Part shown: positions 43,172 through 54,669 of the stretch, in pieces
How positions within the stretch are numbered: position 1 is the stretch's first letter
Layout of the letters: each line of letters opens with the position of its first letter
From: Botryosphaeria dothidea
Lineage: Eukaryota; Ascomycota; Dothideomycetes; Botryosphaeriales; Botryosphaeriaceae
Length of the DNA: 64,000 nt
Direction: 5' to 3'
Assembly: GCA_011503125.2 (NCBI GenBank)
Contig: WWBZ02000022.1
Location: 1,984,001 to 2,048,000, forward strand
Program-made: the position numbers and the translations under genes
The notes under the pieces: model-generated
Told to the model about the DNA's origin: nothing
Seen by the model: the letters and a program-made list of their open reading frames with translations, nothing else
Database searches by the model: none

Positions 43172-45157
43172 GGTGGCGGCTATAGAAGGGCACTTCGTTC
43201 GGCAGACTCGGTTAGGGTGCACAATGAGCGGGCAAGAAGCAAGGAAGGTGGAGTCTGGGCGGCTGGCTTGGGATCAAGACATGTAAAGGGGAAAATTTCC
43301 GCGATCAGTTGTGATGGGCGGCCCAAAGAGGGAAGAATGGAGTACAAATATAGGCCGATTGTCTTGGGAGAGTGGCGTGGGCGTATAGCGTATTCATAGG
43401 GGCTTAAGCTTATGGTTGCTGAATGACTCGGGCAGGGACTGTGCGCGAGCTTCTCGCCGGCATGCCGAGTGCAGCGACCAGCGGAACGGCTGGAAAGATG
43501 ATGGTTGATATATTTGGCGACAGGTGAAAACGGGTGCGGAATGCTGCAGCCTTACGGTTGCTCCGGGAGGGGCTGTGTGGACTGTAGGGGAAGAGCGATA
43601 GAGCGAGAGGGGTTTGCGGCCGAAACAGCAGGAAGCCCCAAGCGAACTACGTAAGCACTGCACCAACCCCCTTCTGTCCGCCTGTTACTGCCCCATCTCC
43701 TCCTCCCCCGCACTGAGTCTGCTGCTCAAATACCACCACCCTCTGCATTTCGTTTGCCAATCGGCTGTGGCCCTGCAATCACCCTGTCAGCGTGGCTGCA
43801 ATCAAACGCCTGTCATGCCACTGTCCACGCTCCGCACTCCGTCACTCGAGTCTGCTGGAATCATCGCAACCGTGCCAGGTTCTCGCACCTGGGGTAATCC
43901 TTGGCGAGATAAAGTTGTCCACTTGGCTTCCGCTGCTTTAAAAAAGCCCAAAACATTACCCACTTCGCTTAGCGCCGCATGGCTGCTACCGCTTTGAATG
44001 CTGGCTGAGGATTCCAGACTCCGGACCACGCCATTCAACAACACCATCTGTGGCAGTGCTTTATCACGCTTACGACCGGATATCCGGTCTGTAACTTATC
44101 TGCCTCTGCATGATCCCACAAACATCGCACGGGTGCTTCAATCCTATGGACCGTACTTCAGACCACTCATTCGTGCACTACAAGTGGTTGCCTCCGTCAA
44201 GCTTGTATAGATAGTGCTCATCAGCAAGATTGCATGCCCCTATGGGCTTGCCACCGGTCGCCTTTTCCATCACTACCCATATCTCTCAAGCCCGGAGAAA
44301 ACCTACCGCGATATCGTTCGAAATGCGCAGTATTCCAGATCGAGAATCGTAAGTTCCGCCCATGAGGTGTTCTCGAAGGTATTTGGTTTGCCTTATTTCA
44401 GTTTGCTCCGCGGAAAGCCCGCGTAAAGACCTAAATCAACACAATTACAGCTGGCATCAGTTCATCAAGCTCATTTGACCTCCGCGGCGATAAGATTGAG
44501 ACCTCCAAATTGTAGATACACGGCCTGAACCTGTATTAAGTACATTGACTTTACACTTCGTGGACGAGGTCCCGTGGACGAAGTGTGAGAGCGCGAAAGT
44601 TCGGCATCAGGGTAGGCCTTCGGAAAAACTTATCCGTTGCTCTCACTTGATAGAGTCTGCCAGTATACTTTATAATAAGTATCCTGGAGTTGGCAGGCAA
44701 ATCGTCACCCGAGCTGGCCGGCCGGAACGCTCTAGGCTCGAGAGAAGCGGAGAAAACGACAGTTAAAGAAACAGGCACCTAGGAGTTTAGAGACTCACAG
44801 ACCGCGAAGGCTCAACGGACCATTATGGTGGTATGCCGCAAAAGCTCCTTGATGCATTCACCTCAGTGAATTGATTGTCCTCATGTAGGAGCCTTGAGAG
44901 AAAAAGGGCAAAGCAAGTGCATACTGAACTGCTGCCGAGAGAAGCCCAAACGAGAGTGACGGTTCGTACAAGACCGGGTTGAAAAGACAAAACGCTCAAA
45001 ACAATGCGTGAAAACATCTCAAAGCCGGACCAGAACTCCACCTCATCGAAAAGACAAAAAGAAAAAGTACGTTTCCCAATGACCCATCCTGGCATCCAGT
45101 AGCTTCGACCTATCACCTGTGAGCTTCACAATCATGACAAGAAAGCAACTTTCCGAG
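43172..45157. other. Long intergenic region without a supported gene
   Basis: 2 kb with only short overlapping frames. The 43172 end is the promoter of the short Zn2Cys6 gene; the far end is the 3' region of the halogenase-like gene. No repeat or RNA structure recognised. Confidence 0.5.
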
Positions 45158-47113
45158 CTAACCACCCAGCCCGACACTGCCTCTTCCATCGACGCGCTCC
45201 ATGTGTACAGCCTTATTCGCGCCGCCACAGATCGGGCACTTCCTCGCCGCACCGGTCAGCAGTCTCCACTCACCGCACTTCTCACACCTCTTCGCTAACT
45301 CGTCCCTTCCGATCTTCCTGGCATCGAACTTCAACTCATCATCATAGTAGCGGAACACCCCGCTCCACCTATTCGAGTACACCCCCTTCCTAACCACCTC
45401 CCTTACGGCCAACTCCCCTACCCTACACACCTCATCCACGACCTCCTCCGTCGGCGCCTCCGGCGGCCCGTCCAACATTCCAATAACCTTCTCCGCAAAC
45501 GCAATATACTCCGGCCGATTCGACCCCCACTCCCACCTCGTCAGATAATCGTGCACATTCCCGTGCAAATCGGGCCCGTCCTCGCGCATGCGCCTAAACT
45601 CCTCGTTCCCGATCGCAAACACGTACTGCCACAGCGGGCCCAACGTCCCCGTCTTCGGGTGGCGCATGGTCAGGTAGTTGAACACGTTCATGCGGTGCAG
45701 CAGCGGCACGCGCTGGGCACAGTACTTCGAATGCTCGTCCAGCAGCGCACTCCGGGCCGCCGGATCGGCCGCGCTCAGGTATGCGTGCGTGCGCTCGGCC
45801 AGGAACACGCTGGTGCCGATGTTGCAGTTGATGCCCGGCGAGTACAGCGGGTTGGTGAAGCCCGCCGCGTCGCCGATGGCGGCCCACCCGGGCCCGGCGG
45901 CAACGGGCGAGCCGTACGTCAGGCTCTTGCGGACGTACCACGTGGTGCGGGGCCCGTACGGGTCGCGGACGAGGGTGTGGCGGTCCATGAAGGCGCGCAT
46001 GCGCGGGTAGCGCGACGTGATCCAGTTGAACTTGCGCTCGGCCTCGCAGGTGCCGTAGGTGGCGAGGTTGGCCGGGTAGGTCACGTCGGAGCGCAGTGCG
46101 TAGCCGATGGAGACTATCCAGCGGAACTCGAGGCGGAACTTGCGGGCGAGCTCGTGCGAGGAGGGGTACGCGTCCGAGGGTGTGTCGGCGGCGTTGAGGT
46201 CGAGGAGGTGGTTGATCATGGCGATAAGGTTGGGGAGGGGTGAACCTTCCCAGGAGGGGAGCCGGATGATCCAGGCCCAGCTGTGGAGGGAGAAGAGTGT
46301 CAGTGCGTGTTGTTAATCGCATATGGATGGGGGAAGTTTGACTTACCCTTCGGCGAGGCAGATGTGGTTGGTGTGGCAAGACTGGTAGTGGGGGAGAGGC
46401 AGGTCCGCTTCGTCGCCCTTCATCTCGAAGTATGCCCAGAAAGAGTCGGTGTTGAAGCCTGGAAACCGCGTCATGCGGGCTGCTTTGGACGCAAATCTTC
46501 TGAAACGGCCCGTGGCATCGACGACGAGCTTGGTATCGATCTTCTTGTTTCTATCACCGTCGGAGACCTCGACTCGACCTGGGCTGTAACCGTCTTCCAT
46601 CGGGAGCTGGGTGGCATTGATATCGACGGAATGGCCGTGCAGAACTTTGACGCCCAGCCGCTGAGCGTACAGAGTAAGCAGTAGTTCACTGATCTTCCGC
46701 TCGATCTGCAGTGTAGCGACGTAGTCTCCAGGCGGGCCATTCGCACAGAAGTCTGCGCACCCATCAGGGTCCCCATTGTGAGGCAGGTAGTAGAATGCCA
46801 ATCCGTCCTTGGGACCAAACAGACGCCATAGAAGGGAGGTACTGAGGCCAATACTCTTAAGCCATACGCCAAAGGTTGTCAATGTGCTCTCTCCAATCTT
46901 GTATCCCGGAGATTGGGACTTTTCCAGCACGGTGATCGAGGCACCGGGCCCTGGACTGGCCTGACGGATGGACCGCAGACGTGCGTGTATGGCGTAAATC
47001 AATGAGTGAATCCCGCCCCCAACAACCACAACGTCCGACGCTGAAGGGAACACGTCATCAACGTTCTGTGAGTTGAGGTAATCGGCCTCAGTGGGTTCTG
47101 GAGATTTCCGCAT
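45158..47113 (-). CDS. Flavin-dependent halogenase-like monooxygenase with C-terminal zinc ribbon
   Basis: Two exons (47113-46347 and 46280-45158, 66 nt intron) encode 629 residues. VVVVGGGIHS (28-37) is the FAD Rossmann motif. KIGESTL (72-78) is the G-E-S block shared by flavin-dependent halogenases and related reductases. After the intron GWAWIIRLP (256-264) matches the halogenase WxWxIP motif except that Arg262 replaces the Pro. GDAAGFTNPLYSPGIN is the second flavin block. The last 42 residues add something unusual: Cys588, 591, 604 and 607 in CxxC...CxxC spacing, a zinc-ribbon-like fold. Halogenases use FADH2, O2 and halide to chlorinate or brominate aromatic rings; the altered motif leaves open whether this enzyme halogenates or only hydroxylates. 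The ATG 47113 is the first in frame. Two Zn2Cys6 genes follow downstream on the same strand; no backbone synthase is nearby. Confidence 0.87.
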
Positions 47114-48494
47114 ATTTTCAAAGCAAGGAGTGTAAAGTGAGGGAAGAAACAGGTGCCCTTTCGCGCTGGGCGGTACGAGCACAACTTGGATGCTCCTTGT
47201 TCAAATACCTTTTCTTGGAGGCGCAGCTGGCCAGAAACACGTCCACGGGCTTACGGGTATATGGTCCATGCCGCCGTGGTGCCGCTGCAACGGCCGATGC
47301 TACCCATATAAAGTAAAGCGTAATGCGGAGATCCTGTCATGCTCGTGGGAACCAGTTTCTGCAACAGTCGGAACTCACAGGTGATCTCCAATAATTGCAC
47401 AGCTGTCTCACCGGAAGACCGGAATCGGCCTCGTTAAGGGTCCAGCTCGGGGCAGCTGTTGGTAGGTGGCTGGCCATCTCATCGGTCCTAGTGAGCTTAA
47501 GATCGATATCTCTCGTGGCCGTGCCATTGACACGTATCTGAATCAATGGTCTTTGCTCCGAACAGAGCAGAGTGAAGGCTTTGCTTCTTGGATGGGTGGT
47601 CGACCGACGCTGTGCTTTCCAACTGGGTCTGGACAAGATGGGTTACTGTCGCGACGACTATGGAGATGAACCGCCGAACATGCCTATCTGGCATGCGGCG
47701 CAGCAGATGTTTACGGCAAGCTTGAGGCGTCGGGCGGCTAAGTGAAAATCGAGTTGGCGAAAGCTGCGCCGTAGTATCCGATACTACTGCGATCCTTGGC
47801 TTGCTGACCCGGTGTTAATTATGCTGCATATACGGCCCGCGAAGGATCGATAAAATCCCCCACAGATCAGGCACCAATGGCATGGAGTGAAGGAAAAATC
47901 TCCGCATGGACGCTGTTTGGCGAGCATGCAGCAGGTGATGTAAGAATGAAGGGTGTGCGGCCTGCCCCGTGAGTCTGGACGGGCCCGCGCCGAGGGTCTT
48001 TGTCAATTTCTTCAAGCTCAGACCCAAGGCAGCGGAAGAGCGAGTGGAGAAACTGATAGCAGTGGGACTTTTCTTACCAACCATCGATACGTGTGTCTCG
48101 CATCGGTCTTGTGATTGTGAAAGGCTAGTGCATCAAAGGAATGCGCCCGATGCAGTCAGCTGAGGCTTGTTGCCATGAGTCATTTCACGGGTGGAAGGGG
48201 AAGTGTGGGCCGAGCCGTCCAATCGAACCATTATTTTCACATTCAATCCTTAGCTACCTACTGAACGCCATGCATCATGCCTCCACTATCTACCGACGCC
48301 CGATAAAGTACAGGTAAGAACAGAAGTGAAGAGAGGAGATGTTGGAGAGGGGCATCAGATATACAAAATCATTTTTTACACGCCAGACGTAGATGGCGAG
48401 CGGTGTGCAGGCGGAGAGCAGCCAATCGTGACGATCTTCGTGACCTTGTCCGTCGTAAGGGTATTTTTTACTTCAATGTTGAGCGACCGAGCGT
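47114..48494. other. Intergenic region without a supported gene
   Basis: Promoter side of the halogenase-like gene and 3' side of the mitochondrial EF-Tu gene. Frames are short and unsupported. Confidence 0.5.
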
Positions 48495-50044
48495 TTACTC
48501 GACGATACGGGTGACCAGGCCAGTGGCAACCGTGCGGCCGCCCTCACGCACGTTGAAGCGCTGGCCAACCTCGAGGGGAGCGGGGTGGTGGATCTCGCAG
48601 ATCATCTCAACGTTGTCACCGGGCATGACCATCTTGCTCTGGTCCTCGGCGTCCTCGGGCCAAGTGAGAGCAGCAGCCTCGTCTGTGATGAACCATCAGC
48701 ATCTGCAGCGTCGTTCAAGTGGGGGGAAATTGACTTACCAGCAGTGCGGATAAATACCTGAGGACGGTAGTTGTTGTGGAAACCGGTGTGACGGCCACCC
48801 TCCTCCTTGGTCAGGACGTACATGGAGCAGAGGAACTTCTTGTGAGCCTTCTGGCTGCCAGGAGCAGCAATGACCATACCGCGCCTGACATCCTCACGCT
48901 TGACACCACGGAGCAGCAGACCAGAGTTATCACCGGCACGAGACTCGTCGCAAGACTTCTTGAAGGTCTCGATGTCGGTGACCTTGGTCTTAATGGGGGT
49001 GGCGTTCTTGCCGACGAGCTCAACTTCGGAGTCCTTCTTCAGGACACCGCGCTCGACACGACCGGAAGCGACAGTACCACGACCGGCAATCGAGAAGACA
49101 TCCTCGACGGACATGAGGAAGGGCTTGTCAAGAGCACGCTCGGGAGTGGGAATCCAGGTGTCGACGGCCTCGAGCAGCTTGTCAATCGACTGGACACCAA
49201 TCTCCGGCTCACGGTTCTCGAGGGCGCACAGAGCGGAGCCCATGATGATGGGGGTCTCGTCACCCTCGAACTGGTACGAGGTGAGCAGCTCACGCATCTC
49301 CATCTCGACTAGCTCCAACATCTCCTTGTCATCGACGGCATCGACCTTGTTGACGTAGACGACGATCTTCTGGACACCAACCTGGCGGGCAAGCAGCAAG
49401 TGCTCACGGGTCTGGGGCCTGTAGACGGTCAGTTCTTGCTCTGTTCCGTCTGGTGCTGTAGGGCAACGCACATCTGACCGTCGGAGGCAGCGACGACGAT
49501 GATGGCACCGTCCATGTTGGCAGCACCAGTAATCATGTTCTTAATGTAATCGGCGTGACCAGGGCAGTCGACGTGGGCATAATGGCGGTTGTCGGTCTGG
49601 TACTCGATGTGGGCGGTGGAGATGGTAATACCACGCTTGCGCTCTTCGGGAGCCTTGTCAATGGCGCCGTACTCGAGGAAGTTGGCATAGCCCTTCTCAG
49701 CCTGGCGTTTGGTGATGGCGGCAGTCAAGGTGGTCTGCGGCGGTCAGACATCTGAATGTCAATTGGTGGCGGAATGGGCTTTACCTTGCCGTGATCGACG
49801 TGACCAATGGTACCTGTCGGAAATAAGCATCACTATTCAACAAGCCGATGCAGCGGAGGAGAGAGGCCTTACCGATGTTGACGTGCGGCTTATTACGCTC
49901 GAAGGCGGCGGCGTAGTTGCGCACCTGGCTGAGGTACTGCTGGGTGCCATTGAGGCCCAGAGTCTGAGAGAGCGGGTTGGCGCCGGAGCGCTGGCGGAGA
50001 GCGGCACGCGAGGTGCGCAGGAAGGCGCGGGAAAGGGCAGACAT
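48495..50044 (-). CDS. TUF1: Mitochondrial translation elongation factor Tu
   Basis: Five exons (50044-49873, 49813-49785, 49734-49472, 49418-48739, 48682-48495) with introns of 50-59 nt encode 443 residues. The first 45 or so residues are a basic presequence ([19 protein letters not shown]) for mitochondrial import. The GTPase motifs are present: G1 GHVDHGKT, G2 within RGITI, G3 DCPGH, G4 NKVD and G5 GSAL. The rest covers domains 2 and 3, ending GLVTRIVE. The protein brings aminoacyl-tRNA to the mitochondrial ribosome. Exon 2 is only 29 nt and carries the P-loop Lys; removing its two introns is needed for any activity. It is divergent from the EHD3/HIBCH-like gene with 450 nt between the starts. 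Confidence 0.97.
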
Positions 50045-50494
50045 GGTGAACGCAGCAACCACGGATCCAGGCGAATGAGAGGAGAGGAGAGCGGGCGACG
50101 GAGCGTGGACGGATGGCGGAGAGATGGACGCTGCAAGCAAGCACAGGACGCGACGGCGACCTCGATGGGAAGCTTGAACGAACAATTTCTTAGCGCGTTG
50201 GGTCGGCATCGCCGCACGTGATCGTCCCGGAGGAGCTGCGGCAACTGTGCGGAGCTTCTGCTCTGCTTTCTGCTCTCTCGCGCCGCGAATAATCACAGCA
50301 TCCACGCTTCCACCGCCCGAACCTGCCTTTGCGGAGCTCTTGACTGACGCTTCGCTCCCAATTGCACTCGCTCCCTCATCTACCGCGCCCTTATCGCCCC
50401 TCCACGTCCTCGCGTCTCCGAGCTCTTCGCCGTCCGTTTACCCGAGGCTCGGCTTAGTCTCTGTCGTCACCTCCGCCCAGCGTACAAGTACCAG
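50045..50494. promoter_or_regulatory. Divergent promoter shared by EF-Tu and EHD3-like genes
   Basis: 450 nt separate the two ATGs. The region is GC-rich with pyrimidine-rich stretches and no TATA box, as expected for housekeeping genes. Both products act in mitochondria, so joint control is plausible. Confidence 0.55.
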
Positions 50495-52085
50495 ATGCCA
50501 CCCGTATTGATGTTTCTGCGCACCTGTCAAAGACGCGCCGCCAATCCGTTGAGCTGGAGCTCGCGGCAGCTTAACTCGTCTCTCGCCATGCCTCTCCGCG
50601 CCAGAATAATGCAGTCGTCCAGGCCGGTTTGTCAATCCAGCACTCGGACGTACCCCGCCCACCTGCTAACTCAGCTGCCGCAGTATGCCAGCCAGTCCGA
50701 GGCAGACCTCGTCAGGCCCCAGCCCAACGATGAGCCCGACGATGTTGTTTTCGACAAGATTTACGGTGTCCGCACCATTGAATTAAACCGGCCCAAGAAG
50801 CTCAACTCGCTGAACGGCTCCATGGCCCGCAAGATCATACCAAGACTACGTGAATGGTCCCAGTCCCAGCTGGCCAACGTTATCATCATCAAGGGCAATG
50901 GTCGTGCTTTCTGCGCTGGTGGAGACGTTGCTGCTTTGGCTGAGCTCAACCAGCAAGGCACAGAGGGCCAGCAGCAATCGTCCGACTACTTTGGTCTCGA
51001 ATACAAGCTGGACCATCTAATTGCCACCTATTCAAAGCCATACGTCGCCTTCATGGACGGCATAACGATGGGCGGTGGTGTCGGTCTGAGCGTGCATGCG
51101 CCGTTCAGAATAGCCACCGAGAACACGGTCTTCGCCATGCCCGAGACCACCATTGGTTTCTTCCCTGATGTGGGTGCCAGCTTCTTCCTTCCGCGCATGG
51201 ATGGCCAGATGGGCACCTATCTCGCTCTCACTAGCGAGCAGCTCAAGGGTGTCGATGTCTTGTAAGCGCTTTTCTTTCTTTTATTTGAAATTCCTCGTAC
51301 TAATGCTTCCAAGCTACCATGGCATCGCGACGCACTACATCCATTCCTCTTCCCTGCCCGACCTGGAGGCTCGTTTGGCAGAGCTCACCTTTAAGGACTA
51401 CGCTTCGCTTCAGGAACGTCATGCCATCATCAATGCCACCATCGAGGAATTCGTCACTGGTCTTCCCGCTCCGAGGGCACAAATTTCTGGACAGTTGCGC
51501 GCCGCCGTCGATGAGTGCTTCAAGCCGAGGAACGAAAACATCTCCGCCATCCTGGACGCTCTCAACCTCCTCAAGAAGTCTTCCAACGAGACCTTGAGCC
51601 CGTGGGCGGCGAAGACCATCGACACGATCCAGCAGCGCTCCCCCACCTCCGTCCTCGTTGCCCTGAAACAGCTCCGCGTCTCCCGCAACTGGGGCATCGC
51701 CGACACCTTCAGGCACGAGTACAACATCGCCTCGCGCTTCATGGCCCATCCGGACTTCGTCGAGGGTGTGCAGGCTCGCCTGGTGCGCCGCCAGAAGGAG
51801 CGCCCTAACTGGCAGCCTAACACTTTCGACGCCGTTGACGCCAAGGAGGTCGATAGCTTCTTCGATAGCAAGCCGAAGCTTAAACTCCTGCAGAGCGGTG
51901 AAGAAGCCAACTACAGGGAGTACCCGCACGCATGGCTGGGTCTGCCGAGGGAGGCCGCCATTCTCGCGAAGGCGCAGAGGGCGGGAAGCGACCGTGAGGT
52001 CGTCCAGCACTTTGTGAAGCAGTACAAAGGCAAGGCGGGTGTCAAGGAGAAGGTCGAGGAGGTGTTGGAGAGAAGCCGCATGTGA
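50495..52085 (+). CDS. EHD3: 3-hydroxyisobutyryl-CoA hydrolase-like protein (EHD3/mS47 type), mitochondrial
   Basis: Two exons (50495-51261 and 51314-52085, 52 nt intron) encode 512 residues. A basic, Ser-rich presequence of about 50 residues predicts mitochondrial import. The crotonase core has GNGRAFCAGGDV (oxyanion hole), MDGITMGGGVGLS, and MPETTIGFFPDVG with the Glu and Asp used by the hydrolase branch. It continues into the C-terminal segment typical of HIBCH, with HEYNIASRF and FDAVDAKEVDSFF. HIBCH releases 3-hydroxyisobutyrate in valine breakdown; the yeast homologue Ehd3 is also a mitochondrial ribosomal subunit (mS47). The intron splits the codon in DV-F-YHGIATHY, confirming the phase. 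The ATG 50495 is the first of several in frame; a second at 50510 would still leave a presequence. Confidence 0.94.
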
Positions 52086-53337
52086 AAGAAAGACTCGGAT
52101 TGAGATCTCAGCTATGTACTGTATTTGATTTAGAGCGTCGCCTGTACCTACCGAACAACACGCGCTAGAGAATCGAGAATTGATACTCGAGAACAAAGAA
52201 AGAAAGAAGCCTTGAGGTTTGATTTGGCGTCTCGTATCACATTGCTTTTCCTCCCGGCATCGGAGTCTGTCCGCGTGGCTTTGTTTTGCGTGAACTCCAT
52301 TGCTTTTTCCGTCCCTTTACTTGCACGATCGCCTCTTCTTACGCGTTAACGCAGCGTCGATCGTCACCGACTCGCGCTGTGGCGAACGAGTAATTCCTTT
52401 TTGGGGGCCCATTTCGTCGCGTACCTCGCTTGGCAAAAATATGTATGTACGATCCTACTAGGAGCAGTTCGGAGATGCGCCATTCGATAAGCTTTCTCCG
52501 CTTCCTGGCCTGTGTGTCATTCTACGGTCTCTTCAACCCCGGAGGATGTCATTGGAGGGGGTCTGGACTCGTGTGCGGATCGGTAAGCGGGGACGGCATG
52601 GGGGGAATCTGAGTCGGGTCAGCCTAGTTAAGGAACCCGCTAGTTCCTTTTCTTTTCGCCACAGGCGGGGTTTTTGGTTGAATTCGCAGAATGCAGTGCT
52701 GGTAGGCTTCTGCTGCGGAATAGAGCACGTTCTTTCCGCGAGACTCGGCGAGAATATTGTGATAGAAATATGCAACATGTTGCGATGGCGGCGTTGCTTA
52801 CTCGTACATTTATTTGCCAATGGACAGAACGAGACAAAAAAGCACATAGAGAAGGCGGTGCTAAGATGAGTGATTGTACAGGCCAGAAAATTCAATTGAG
52901 AACTGTGACTCCGTGTGCTCATGGTATTCATGCTCCGTCCATGATACACTTGATGAGATCGAAAACTCCAAAACCCCTTACAGCACCCCCACTCCAGTAG
53001 TAAATGAAAGTACACGCCCGCTACTTCGGATGAGAAAAGAAATGACCGAGGAAGATGAGACATGGAGACGTGACCGTGGATGCCCCTTGAATGCTTTTTT
53101 GGTTTTCCTCTTCCTGTCCCACTCCTTTTGTGAATGCAACCCCTTGCAGTGCAATATTTTTGTTTTCCGCCTATGCACCCCGAGACATGCTTATGATATA
53201 AGGAAATGAATAGATATTGGACAATTCGTCCGGTATGATCGGCGGGGTTCACCCATGCAAATAAGCGGAATGATATGTGCATGACATGAGCTCGAAATGT
53301 GTGATGAGAAATGTTCAAGGGGTGGGGTCTGAGGGGA
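52086..53337. other. Convergent 3' region without a supported gene
   Basis: 1.25 kb between two genes that end towards each other. Frames of up to 271 codons on the minus strand (52533-53348) lack motifs, and their composition (Ser, His, Arg, Cys-rich) does not look coding. Confidence 0.5.
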
Positions 53338-54669
53338 CTAGCATCCAAGATTCGGCGACAAGCCCATGAAAAGCACTTGCCGCTGTCTCTCTTTCTCTTG
53401 CCTCATATCAGCCAGCCTATCATCGTCTGCTGGCGATGAGGATGGCTGCGGGATTTTGCTGTCTTTCCGCTGCTGCACTGCCAACTGTTCATCTTCCGCC
53501 CGCATCGGAGCTGGCGGCGCGGACGCAAAGTTCGGGTTCCATCCTTTCGGCCTCTGTGAAGGTGGCGGCGGCGCAACTGCAGGAGCGGTGTCCTCCGACG
53601 AGATCTCCGTCAAATGATCGAATAGGGAAGCCCCAGTTCCTACATCATCGCACTCCGCTGAGGCTTCCTCCTCGGCCGTGAGTGCCGTCGCCGTGGTTGC
53701 TGATGGCGAGGCGCAAGCGGAGAAGATAGAAGAAGAATAATCTGCATCATCGAGATCGTCAAGTCGGTCGTACTCGGATACGAAGACGGAGTCGTTTGTA
53801 GATGGAGAAGCCGCCGCAACGCCAAAGATGAGGCTGTCGAAGTAAGCATCGTCGTCCTGCTCATCTTCAACATCGTCATTCTCGGATCGGCGGTGCTCAT
53901 TTCTCTCTTCCTCCTCAAGATCCAGGACGTCGTAGTTGGACTGGCCAAGCGGCGACGGTGGGCTCGGTGCATAATCCTTCCTCCCGCTGTCGATGCCAGC
54001 ACCACTTGGTCTGAAGTTCGGACTCTGGACTCTTATGGTAGAGGCAGGCCTCACTATGCCGTTGCCTTCCACGTCCTCTGGTATGCCGACCGGCCTCGTG
54101 CTGTTGACAGTCGCTAAACTCCCGCGCAGCCGGGCTAACCTCGTCATCTCGATCCCCTTGCGTCGCAGGAGCTCGATCTCTCCCCGCCGCCCAGCAGCCA
54201 TATTCGGTGACTTTTCGATTGCAGTTTCCACCTTGCGTGTGACCCTGTTCAAGATGGCGGCTTTGCGGAGAAGGCTGCGACCCAGCGCCTTCTGCTTGGC
54301 CCAGACAGCAATGCGCGAGCGACCACGGTCGACGATATGCGTGGTCGGGACGGCGAATGGAAGCGACAGGCGAGAGGTTATAAGGGTGAGGCGTAGACGG
54401 CGCTTCTTGCGGATTGGGCCTGGGTGGTCGAGCTCATTGGTACGTTTGCGCTTAAGGCACGTATCGTCGCGACGGGATACAGGAGAGGTAGAGTGGACGG
54501 CAGTGTCGTGACTGTGGCGTGAGAAGTTCAGCGGGACGGGCGGAGCGGCGACGCGGAAGGCGAAAGAGGAGGAGGAAGGCGTGGGCGAGGCATTGGCGGC
54601 GTCGGTATAAGCATTGCGATCGGTGTCGTGTGAAAAGCGCAGGTCTAAGCCCATGGCTTGGGCGTGCAT
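53338..54669 (-). CDS. Basic/acidic disordered protein, probably nuclear, conserved core of unknown function
   Basis: One exon, 443 residues. Residues 70-95 hold two strongly basic stretches (LKRKR and RKKRRLRL) that would serve nuclear import. They are followed by a compact segment at about 95-145 (TSRLSLPFAVPTTHIVDRG, then IAVWAKQKALGRSLLRKAAILNR), which looks like the one folded and conserved part. I have an impression of similar segments in other ascomycetes but cannot verify it. The second half is acidic and low in complexity (EEEERNEHRR, ENDDVEDEQDDD), with Pro/Ser-rich tails. No catalytic motif, membrane segment or signal peptide. The ATG 54669 is chosen as the first in frame; the acidic part could be an activation-type region. 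Function unknown. Confidence 0.75.
   Translation of the reverse strand: MHAQAMGLDLRFSHDTDRNAYTDAANASPTPSSSSFAFRVAAPPVPLNFSRHSHDTAVHSTSPVSRRDDTCLKRKRTNELDHPGPIRKKRRLRLTLITSRLSLPFAVPTTHIVDRGRSRIAVWAKQKALGRSLLRKAAILNRVTRKVETAIEKSPNMAAGRRGEIELLRRKGIEMTRLARLRGSLATVNSTRPVGIPEDVEGNGIVRPASTIRVQSPNFRPSGAGIDSGRKDYAPSPPSPLGQSNYDVLDLEEEERNEHRRSENDDVEDEQDDDAYFDSLIFGVAAASPSTNDSVFVSEYDRLDDLDDADYSSSIFSACASPSATTATALTAEEEASAECDDVGTGASLFDHLTEISSEDTAPAVAPPPPSQRPKGWNPNFASAPPAPMRAEDEQLAVQQRKDSKIPQPSSSPADDDRLADMRQEKERQRQVLFMGLSPNLGC

Noticed and set aside
52533..53348. A 271-codon minus-strand frame between the EHD3-like and disordered-protein genes
   Set aside because: It lies in a convergent 3' region, has non-coding-like composition (His, Ser, Cys, Arg) and no motif.
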